Below, one piece after another: positions 17,181 to 21,806 of a DNA stretch of 23,037 nt (position 1 is the first letter of the stretch; every line of letters starts with the position of its first letter). The position numbers were made by a program, and so were the translations under genes. The stretch covers positions 1 to 23,037 of the IMG/VR virus record IMGVR_UViG_3300042691_037166; one strand, 5' to 3'. This DNA is from a virus. A model generated the notes under the pieces. It did no database searches. It had not been told where the DNA came from and saw nothing but the letters and a program-made list of their open reading frames with translations.

Positions 17181-17259
17181 ATGTACAATTAATAACAATA
17201 CAGCAAAAGTGATTACGTTGCAAGAGAAATACGACAAAAACTTACTTACAACTTCGTAG
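17158..17259 (+). CDS. Small peptide ORF with a very strong ribosome binding site (33 aa)
   Basis: This rightward frame starts at ATG 17158, preceded by the near-ideal ribosome site GGAGGAGGAG (two bases away at its closest; overlapping GGAGG words give spacings of 2 to 8). It encodes a 33-residue, Asn/Thr/Lys-rich peptide (MNKSAIVTCTINNNTAKVI...). In DNA this poor in G, such a purine-rich tract by chance is unlikely. It sits inside the loop of an inverted repeat and antisense to the leader of the leftward operon. No rightward promoter is clear immediately upstream. It could be a leader peptide, a small regulator, or a chance frame in an antisense RNA. Confidence 0.4.
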   Translation: MNKSAIVTCTINNNTAKVITLQEKYDKNLLTTS

Positions 17260-17399
17260 CATTGTAACGTTTATCATAATTATTAAACAACTAGTAGTAA
17301 TTATTTTTTTATTAACAATATAATAAATTATGTTAATTTTACAATGTTACATCAGAACACTTATAGCAATAATTTTTGTATATCAACTGTACATCTATT

Positions 17400-17429
17400 A
17401 TTATAACATTATTATTTTTAGTATGTCAA
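17400..17429 (-). promoter_or_regulatory. Leftward sigma70 promoter for the late block
   Basis: On the minus strand TTGACA (17429-17424), 18 bases, then TATAAT (17405-17400): both hexamers are perfect. Transcription would start near 17393, leaving a leader of about 270 bases before the 52-residue gene. The spacer carries CTAAAAATAATAATGT, found again in the rightward promoter at 17861-17890. This is the best promoter candidate for the packaging and structural genes. Confidence 0.7.
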
Positions 17430-17442
17430 GTAGTGTTTTTGC

Positions 17443-17487
17443 AATTGTATATAGTTTGTATGTGAAAAATGTTATAATTGTATATAG
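17443..17487. repeat. Direct repeat AATTGTATATAG x2
   Basis: AATTGTATATAG occurs at 17443-17454 and 17476-17487, exactly 33 bases apart (about three helical turns). The pair is upstream of the leftward promoter. In this position it could be a binding site for a repressor or activator. AT-rich repeats can also arise by chance, so confidence is moderate. Confidence 0.45.
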
Positions 17488-17488
17488 A

Positions 17489-17506
17489 TTGCTAAAATTT
17501 TGCTAA
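17489..17506. repeat. TTGCTAA pair with 11-base phasing
   Basis: TTGCTAA is present at 17489-17495 and 17500-17506, starting 11 bases apart. Together with the triplet at 17735-17763 it forms five copies with one-helical-turn phasing. It lies about 60 bases upstream of the leftward promoter. A protein binding side by side on one face of the helix could occupy these sites. Confidence 0.5.
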
Positions 17507-17547
17507 TAAACATAGAAAACATTACCATCTACATTACCATCTTTTTT

Positions 17548-17582
17548 GCGTCTTCCGTGGCTCTGTCTTGCGGGTTTCGGGC
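17548..17582. other. GC-rich island within AT-rich control DNA
   Basis: About two-thirds of these 35 bases are G or C, against roughly a quarter in the surrounding gap. It follows the tandem ACATTACCATCT pair. Read leftward it could encode the end of a short frame (PETRKTEPRKTQKRW), the only basic peptide-like stretch there. It may be an imported scrap, a protein-binding core or part of a small RNA. Nothing decides. Confidence 0.35.
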
Positions 17583-17606
17583 ATGAAAATTACCACATTA
17601 CCATCT

Positions 17607-17716
17607 ATAGCTAGAAAATATATATAAAATATATATATAGGGGGTATATTATATTCTCTTATAATAGTAAATATATAGTAATGATAGTAATGTATATTAT
17701 ATATATCTTCTATTCT
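17607..17716. other. AT-rich stretch, possible unwinding element
   Basis: This 110-base segment is nearly all A and T (long TATA runs) except a GGGGG at about 17639-17644. It lies between the third and fourth 12-mers. Iterated sites beside an AT-rich stretch are the usual build of an origin with a DNA unwinding element, so I flag it as a candidate origin. In an AT-rich genome such a stretch is common, so this is weak evidence alone. Confidence 0.3.
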
Positions 17717-17734
17717 TAGCCAAAAACTTATCAT

Positions 17735-17764
17735 TGCTAACTACTTGCTAACTACTTGCTAACA
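17735..17764. repeat. Triple TTGCTAAC tandem repeat, 11-base phasing
   Basis: TTGCTAACTAC at 17735-17745 and 17746-17756, then TTGCTAAC at 17757-17764, gives three head-to-tail copies with an 11-base period. The set ends nine bases before the -35 hexamer of the 17773 promoter. Together with the pair at 17489-17506 it makes two groups, each lying upstream of a promoter for its own direction. An activator or repressor binding array is a natural reading. Confidence 0.6.
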
Positions 17765-17772
17765 TTACCATC

Positions 17773-17802
17773 TTGACATTCACTAAAAATAATATATACA
17801 CT
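17773..17802 (+). promoter_or_regulatory. Rightward promoter with the shared spacer
   Basis: TTGACA (17773-17778) is followed by an 18-base spacer containing CTAAAAATAATA and by TACACT (17797-17802), matching TATAAT at four of six positions. TATACA at 17795-17800 is a 16-base alternative. The fourth ACATTACCATCT copy abuts the -35 and the phased TTGCTAA triplet lies just upstream. Transcripts would read into the early operon. Confidence 0.5.
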
Positions 17803-17860
17803 ATCATTGTTAGCTAAATTAATAACAAAACATATATAAACAATAAATAAAAATTAATAG

Positions 17861-17890
17861 TTGACATGCTAAAAATAATAATGTAATAAT
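17861..17890 (+). promoter_or_regulatory. Rightward early-operon promoter, twin of the leftward promoter
   Basis: TTGACA (17861-17866), an 18-base spacer with CTAAAAATAATAATGT and AATAAT (17885-17890); TAATAA one base earlier gives the 17-base spacing. Over 30 bases it differs from the leftward promoter at only two positions (position 8, A versus G; position 25, T versus A). Transcription would start about 30 bases before the first early ATG at 17928, which has a GGAG ribosome site. This is the best promoter for the early block. Confidence 0.65.
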
Positions 17891-17927
17891 ATTAATATAA
17901 CTAAAAATAAAAAATGGAGATTTAACT

Positions 17928-18317
17928 ATGACTAATACAACTAACACACAAATAACGAGAAAAAATTTGCTAGCATTATTTTTCTTTGTACTGCCTTTTT
18001 TTGCTTTTTTAGCAATTACTCACTTCAAATACACAACAGAAGCAAATAATGAAGACTACATTATCAAAACTAGTCAATCAAGAATTGTTAGACTAATAGA
18101 AAAAAATTGTATTACTCTAATTACTTATTCTTCTGAACTTAATTTAGACGAATCATTAGACGAATTAGTAAATAATCAATATTTAAAGCTTAAACATAAA
18201 TTAGATAACGAACAACAACAAGAAGTAAAAAAACTTATACTAACTTCTCTTAAACACTTGGTAAATGAAGATAAAGAACTTTTTGGTAAATATATAAATA
18301 TAGTAACTAATAATTAA
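17928..18317 (+). CDS. First early-operon gene: single-span membrane protein (129 aa)
   Basis: A 129-residue protein opening the rightward operon, with GGAG nine bases before ATG. The N-terminus is Thr/Asn-rich with an Arg-Lys pair (residues 11-12), then one strongly hydrophobic helix (about 14-31: LLALFFFVLPFFAFLAI). A soluble helical C-terminal part (residues 40-129) with Lys/Glu-rich coiled-coil tendency follows. The basic flank before the helix suggests the N-terminus stays in the cytoplasm and the tail faces the periplasm. No known domain is recognised. As the first early product, a host-envelope or superinfection-exclusion role is possible but unproven. Confidence 0.65.
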   Translation: MTNTTNTQITRKNLLALFFFVLPFFAFLAITHFKYTTEANNEDYIIKTSQSRIVRLIEKNCITLITYSSELNLDESLDELVNNQYLKLKHKLDNEQQQEVKKLILTSLKHLVNEDKELFGKYINIVTNN

Positions 18318-18319
18318 TT

Positions 18320-18532
18320 ATGAAAAAAACTTTAATCAATGAACTACAAGAGTATATAGATTTATCAGAGTTCGGTTGTATGAATACTGTATACGCAGAT
18401 ATATTGCAACAAGAAGCAACAACAGTAGATATATGCTTACAACAAGCAATTATTTATGAAAAATGTGGCAATATTGAGAAATCAGAACAACTATTTAGTA
18501 AATATAAAAAATTGACAATTAAAAAAAGGTAA
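18320..18532 (+). CDS. Hypothetical small early protein (70 aa)
   Basis: A 70-residue protein starting two bases after the previous stop, with no clear ribosome site (translation may be coupled). Two helical segments stand out: ELQEYIDLSEFGCMNTVYAD and, near residues 34-62, a pattern like a single helix-turn-helix repeat (AIIYEKCGNIEKSEQLFSKY) that resembles one tetratricopeptide unit. One unit alone is weak evidence. It ends in basic KKR. No other family is recognised. Confidence 0.55.
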   Translation: MKKTLINELQEYIDLSEFGCMNTVYADILQQEATTVDICLQQAIIYEKCGNIEKSEQLFSKYKKLTIKKR

Positions 18533-18538
18533 AACAAA

Positions 18539-18652
18539 ATGAAAAATAAATATGAACACTTAGAAACTGACTATGACACAGAACTATCATCACTAGAAAT
18601 ACAAGAAATGTTAAATGAACTTTTTGCAAGAGAGGAGCTAGACAATGACTAA
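18539..18652 (+). CDS. Very small acidic early protein (37 aa)
   Basis: A 37-codon frame with AAGGTAA ten bases before ATG 18539. It ends in TAA at 18650-18652, overlapping the next start by eight bases. The peptide is strongly acidic (many Glu/Asp; SSLEIQEMLNELFAREELDN) and probably one amphipathic helix. The same AAGGTA ribosome motif precedes two other genes in this operon. Small acidic early peptides of phages are often inhibitors of host enzymes or DNA mimics; here that is only a possibility. Confidence 0.6.
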   Translation: MKNKYEHLETDYDTELSSLEIQEMLNELFAREELDND

Positions 18653-19070
18653 CAACACCATAGAGATAGAAACAACAATAATGTTGAACTTTTTATTGAG
18701 ACAAATAAAAACTTTTAGAAAAGCAGTATTAAAATATAACAAAAATACAAATGAACGTATACTTGCTGATATAAACACTTTAGAGCAAGAGTTCTTGACT
18801 ATGCGAAACTCAAACAAAAGCGTTGACAGTATCGCACATAAAGTTTACGCAGGTTTGAGCGTTATAGCTTGCGATATTTGCCCCGATGGTATCATCCTAG
18901 ACGTATTAGATTTTTCGTCTAAAGACTTAACTTTTTTTGCATCAATAAAGAAAATACTAGAAAACACAAAAGACAGCATAGAAAATTTTGAAATGCTAAC
19001 AACAAAAAATAGCGATATTAAAAAAGCTGGAACAGTAGCTCATTATAGAATAACATCATCAAACGAATAA
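18645..19070 (+). CDS. Hypothetical early protein (141 aa)
   Basis: A 141-residue helical protein with AGAGGAGC just before ATG 18645, the best-looking ribosome site in the early block. It starts inside the preceding 37-codon gene. N-terminal half: long helix with basic residues (RQIKTFRKAVLKYNKNTNER). Middle: VYAGLSVIACDICPDGIIL with a small CxxC (DIC and C before). No catalytic or membrane motif is seen. Function unknown. Confidence 0.6.
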   Translation: MTNNTIEIETTIMLNFLLRQIKTFRKAVLKYNKNTNERILADINTLEQEFLTMRNSNKSVDSIAHKVYAGLSVIACDICPDGIILDVLDFSSKDLTFFASIKKILENTKDSIENFEMLTTKNSDIKKAGTVAHYRITSSNE

Positions 19071-19076
19071 CAAAAA

Positions 19077-19502
19077 ATGAACAATAAAGAACTAGGATTA
19101 CACTTGCTAGAAAAAATAGAACAAATAACAACTAATGCAAAACAAAAAAAGGTAAAAAAACTTGCGAGTAGAGAAAAGTTGATAGAGAAATTAACGCAAC
19201 TAAATACTAGTAAACTAAAAAGAACATGGGCGACACGTTACGCTAAAGATTTACACGAGAAGGCAATGCAAGGCAAAATTGATTTGTACGCTCTACAAGC
19301 AAAAGAGAACGAATTACTCGAAGAAGCAATAACTCTTGAAGAAGAACGCATACAATCACTGACAGATAAACAATTGATACAAGAAGTAATACATAATTCA
19401 AAAGATTTTTTTTACTGGTCTACAGAATGCGATATAGATAATGATTATGCAAAAGATGAAATCGCTTTAATCATAGAAATTATTAACTATCTTTTAGATT
19501 AA
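19077..19502 (+). CDS. Hypothetical helical early protein (141 aa)
   Basis: A 141-residue, highly charged, all-helical protein. Lys-rich segments (QKKVKKLASREKLIEKLTQL) alternate with Glu-rich ones (ENELLEEAITLEEERIQSLT), suggesting long coiled coil up to about residue 110. An acidic C-terminal part follows (DIDNDYAKDEIALIIEIINY). It starts six bases after the previous stop in an A-rich context without clear Shine-Dalgarno. No domain is recognised. It belongs to the same operon. Confidence 0.55.
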   Translation: MNNKELGLHLLEKIEQITTNAKQKKVKKLASREKLIEKLTQLNTSKLKRTWATRYAKDLHEKAMQGKIDLYALQAKENELLEEAITLEEERIQSLTDKQLIQEVIHNSKDFFYWSTECDIDNDYAKDEIALIIEIINYLLD

Positions 19503-19516
19503 ATAGTAAGCAAAAA

Positions 19517-19957
19517 ATGACAAACAAAGAATTACTTAAAAAACTCATCTTAGCAGCTTTGCCGTTAGCATTATACTTCAATAACCCTTATCGTAGTACA
19601 TCTGAACACAAGTTAGCACTACTAAAACTTTACTTAAAAAAAATGGCAAAAATTGGTAAAAAAATAACAAAAAGGAATTCTGAATTTATGCGAATAAAAC
19701 AAGCTATTAATATTTTTTGTAAATCAAGTACTATTACAAATAAAATGATGCAACCTACAACACCAGCTTTTATCGATAGCTTTATAGTTGAAGCACACCA
19801 AGCATTTTTTTTTAAAAGCGAGTTTGAATTTATTAAAATACAATGGGATAATAACCCTGCGGATTATAGTCGATTTATAAATAGAGGAAAAGAAAGTCTA
19901 GAAGAGTATTTGGCTACGTACGATAAATTTAATAACAAACAAAATAAGGTAAAATAA
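19517..19957 (+). CDS. Hypothetical early protein with hydrophobic N-terminus (146 aa)
   Basis: A 146-residue protein with a hydrophobic stretch at residues 5-20 (LLKKLILAALPLALYF) followed by a basic, helical region (about 35-60). The rest is mixed, with aromatic FFFKSEFEFIKIQWDN near residue 97. The N-terminal stretch could be a short membrane or signal-like helix, or simply a buried one. No domain is recognised. It is followed four bases later by the next gene. Confidence 0.55.
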   Translation: MTNKELLKKLILAALPLALYFNNPYRSTSEHKLALLKLYLKKMAKIGKKITKRNSEFMRIKQAINIFCKSSTITNKMMQPTTPAFIDSFIVEAHQAFFFKSEFEFIKIQWDNNPADYSRFINRGKESLEEYLATYDKFNNKQNKVK

Positions 19958-19960
19958 AAA

Positions 19961-20332
19961 ATGATAGGACTTGGATTAGCGGCAATGGGAAATGCTTTGG
20001 CTTATCAGCATGAAGTCAATAACTTAAAAAAATTAAATAAAAAAATATTAAGCAAAAAATATGAGTTTCACAAACTAAAAGAAGATATTCATTTCTTTGT
20101 TTCTTTTTATAAAGAAAAACGTTTTAAACTTTATATTTTTGGAGAAAAAAAGGAAGAGCGAACAAAAGAAGAAGAAAAGACATGGTTTGAAGATATTACA
20201 GATATGCTAGAGTTAGCAAAATATAGTGAAGAACCAAGCTTTATCAAAAATAAACACATTATAGACTTGTTCATTAAAAGCATGCAAGAAGATAATACAT
20301 ACACACTGAAGACACCGCAGCTAAACTTATAA
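19961..20332 (+). CDS. Hypothetical early protein (123 aa)
   Basis: A 123-residue protein with AAGGTAAAAT before its start, a Gly/Ala-rich N-terminus (MIGLGLAAMGNALAYQH) and then basic and charged helices. The C-terminal six residues read TPQLNL, but from about 20303 a different frame continues into a coding-looking helix (EDTAAKLIKELIEKVQEN); see findings. So the annotated C-terminus may be the product of a frameshift. No family recognised. Confidence 0.5.
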   Translation: MIGLGLAAMGNALAYQHEVNNLKKLNKKILSKKYEFHKLKEDIHFFVSFYKEKRFKLYIFGEKKEERTKEEEKTWFEDITDMLELAKYSEEPSFIKNKHIIDLFIKSMQEDNTYTLKTPQLNL

Positions 20333-20359
20333 AAGAATTAATAGAGAAGGTACAAGAAA

Positions 20360-20863
20360 ATGACAGAAGAAGAGTTAGAACGCAGTGTACAAAACAAATA
20401 TGTAGCAATGGGCTATAAAGATGCCTTAGAAAATATATTAAAGATTCACGCTTTTAATCATGTTGATATCTGTAAATTTGTAAGACTACAGGATAAAGAT
20501 AAATATACTATAACATATGGTCTACTCAGACTAAAAAAAGGGGCGGATGGACAAGAGTCGCTCTTAATGTGTAATGATTATAAGCAGTTGCTATACGATT
20601 ATATAAAAAGAATAGATTTTAACATATTCCCTTTCAAATATTTTCAATTTGGATTCTTTGGCGATGTGGATATAGGCGTAATATTAAAAGATAGTAGAGA
20701 AGACGGTCAAATACAACAATCATATAAAAAAGCAATAGAAGAAACAATATTGCGGTATAAAAGAAAATGTTATATTAGAGAGCTAAAAACTGACGATACA
20801 GTTTTACACAAAAGCGATATAAGCATCTTAAACACACAGTTTTTTTATAGTAACTTTAATTAA
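20360..20863 (+). CDS. Hypothetical early protein (167 aa)
   Basis: A 167-residue soluble protein with AAGGTACA about ten bases before ATG 20360. The first 30 residues are acidic and helical (EEELERSVQNKYVAMGYKDA). A mixed alpha/beta part follows, with YGLLRLKKGADGQESLLMCN and FQFGFFGDVDIGVIL, a strand-rich pattern. No motif of a known enzyme or DNA-binding fold is visible. It is the last of the unknown early genes before the nuclease gene, 14 bases apart. Confidence 0.55.
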   Translation: MTEEELERSVQNKYVAMGYKDALENILKIHAFNHVDICKFVRLQDKDKYTITYGLLRLKKGADGQESLLMCNDYKQLLYDYIKRIDFNIFPFKYFQFGFFGDVDIGVILKDSREDGQIQQSYKKAIEETILRYKRKCYIRELKTDDTVLHKSDISILNTQFFYSNFN

Positions 20864-20877
20864 AGCAAATACAAAAA

Positions 20878-21678
20878 ATGAAAAACAATATCAAAACTAA
20901 ACTAATAATAGCATCATTGCTAATAAGTATAACAGCACTATATATTTACTTCTTTCACTTTGTAAAGACTATAGACACGAATAATAGAAACTGTTATAAC
21001 TCATGCCCAAAAGTTACTCAAGACACAGAAGACTCAACGTTTATTGATAACGACTTATACGTTGTAAGCTTTAATAAGAAAACAAAATTTGCAAATTATG
21101 TAGCTCACAAAGTTAAAAAAAGAAACATTCTAGGTAAATTCAAAGAAAGAGAATATATAAAAGACCCTAAGCTTTTTGCTACAGATACAATCTTTAATGA
21201 AGACTATAAAAATGCAAATTCTGTATGCAAATACGATAAAGGCCACTTAGCAACTCTCTCAGACTTTAGCAACAACAAAGATAGTTATAAACTGAACTAT
21301 AGCAGTAACTTAGTACCGCAAAACTCATTTATTAATCAAGTACCTATCAACAAACTTGAGCGAAAAATACAATCTTTAACTTCAATTTATGATGACATAT
21401 ACGTAGTTTCAGGCGTTTTCTACAAGAAGAATGCTTTTATGTGTGAATGGAATACTAACAAACGTATAGATTATATTATTCCCTCAGGTTACTATAAAAT
21501 AGTACTTGCAGTCAAAGATAAAATAATATATACTTCTACTTTTGTTTTTGATGCAAAAGATAAAAGCGACAAAATATGCAATTATGCATCAAACATAAAA
21601 TACGTTTCAAAAATAGCTAATACTGAGTTTAGTTTTAAAGATAGCGAAGAAATAAAAGAGTTCAAATGTAAAAAATAG
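20878..21678 (+). CDS. Membrane-anchored DNA/RNA non-specific endonuclease (266 aa)
   Basis: An NUC-type (His-Me finger) nuclease, the family that includes NucA and EndA and cuts single- or double-stranded DNA and RNA with a metal ion. The family pattern is present: D120-K121-G122-H123 (normally DRGH; His123 is the general base), NLVPQNSFIN (144-153, metal-binding Asn and neighbours), Glu161, VVSGVFY (177-183) and IPSGYYKIVL (201-210). The N-terminus is basic, then a single hydrophobic helix (residues 8-28), suggesting anchoring with the nuclease facing the periplasm. Six cysteines (39, 43, 117, 189, 234, 264) fit disulfide bonding there. The Arg-to-Lys change in DRGH is conservative. Expression is from the early operon. 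Whether it degrades host DNA, blocks incoming DNA or aids uptake is not known. Confidence 0.85.
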   Translation: MKNNIKTKLIIASLLISITALYIYFFHFVKTIDTNNRNCYNSCPKVTQDTEDSTFIDNDLYVVSFNKKTKFANYVAHKVKKRNILGKFKEREYIKDPKLFATDTIFNEDYKNANSVCKYDKGHLATLSDFSNNKDSYKLNYSSNLVPQNSFINQVPINKLERKIQSLTSIYDDIYVVSGVFYKKNAFMCEWNTNKRIDYIIPSGYYKIVLAVKDKIIYTSTFVFDAKDKSDKICNYASNIKYVSKIANTEFSFKDSEEIKEFKCKK

Positions 21679-21707
21679 TTCTAGCAACATCAACAACTAG
21701 AACTATT
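21674..21707 (+). other. 11-bp perfect stem-loop after the nuclease gene
   Basis: AATAGTTCTAG (21674-21684) pairs exactly with CTAGAACTATT (21697-21707) around a 12-base loop; the nuclease stop codon lies inside the left arm. No T-run follows, so it is not a clean intrinsic terminator. It may stabilise the mRNA end or regulate read-through to the primase gene. Confidence 0.55.
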
Positions 21708-21720
21708 GAGAATGACAAAA

Positions 21721-21753
21721 AACTTACTTTGCTAATTTGAAACAAAGTTAGTT
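21721..21753 (+). other. Second stem-loop (one mismatch) upstream of the primase gene
   Basis: AACTTACTTTG (21721-21731) and CAAAGTTAGTT (21743-21753) can pair with one mismatch around an 11-base loop. It starts 13 bases after the first stem-loop. The right-hand arm ends at the start of an AT-rich stretch where a -10 element could lie. Confidence 0.45.
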
Positions 21754-21764
21754 ATATATATTAT
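21737..21764 (+). promoter_or_regulatory. Weak candidate promoter for the primase gene
   Basis: TTGAAA (21737-21742), a 16-base spacer and TATTAT (21759-21764) give a plausible sigma70-like promoter in the 128-base gap before the primase. Match quality is fair and AT-richness makes false hits likely. Confidence 0.3.
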
Positions 21765-21806
21765 ACTATCTTAATATATAATAATCAAATACAAAAAAAT
21801 ACTAGA

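Larger units (their letters stand above)
17519..17773. repeat. Four copies of iteron-like 12-mer ACATTACCATCT
   Basis: Exact copies lie at 17519-17530 and 17531-17542 (a perfect tandem pair), at 17595-17606, and at 17762-17773. A truncated copy (ATTACC) directly precedes the third one, at 17589-17594. The last copy ends on the first base of the -35 hexamer of the 17773 promoter. Four identical 12-mers within 255 bases are well beyond chance. Iterated sites near a replication gene often bind an initiator; here a regulator is equally possible. No protein in the window is an obvious partner. Confidence 0.6.
17126..17927. promoter_or_regulatory. Divergent control region between late (leftward) and early (rightward) operons
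   Basis: About 800 bases separate the leftward and rightward gene blocks, and only a 33-codon frame at its left end looks coding. The rest holds three promoter-like elements with the same spacer, two clusters of TTGCTAA repeats spaced 11 bases apart, four copies of ACATTACCATCT, a short GC-rich island and a strongly AT-rich stretch (each listed separately). Such an arrangement is expected at a phage switch or replication origin. No repressor gene is recognised next to it. The rest of the gap (17260-17399) shows only AT-rich sequence with scattered GTTAC/GTAAC words. Confidence 0.7.

Noticed and set aside
17037-17237. Minus-strand 66-codon frame with a hydrophobic stretch
   Set aside because: It relies on a TTG start and overlaps the better-supported 52-residue gene in another frame; its hydrophobic stretch comes from the AT-rich hairpin region.
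17534-17734. Minus-strand 66-codon frame in the control region
   Set aside because: Low-complexity Tyr/Ile-rich translation of TATA-type DNA, no ribosome site, and it crosses the 12-mers and AT stretch; only its basic C-terminus coincides with the GC-rich island.
17735-17764. CRISPR-like short repeats
   Set aside because: The repeats are adjacent with no unique spacers and only 11 bases long; no cas genes are present.
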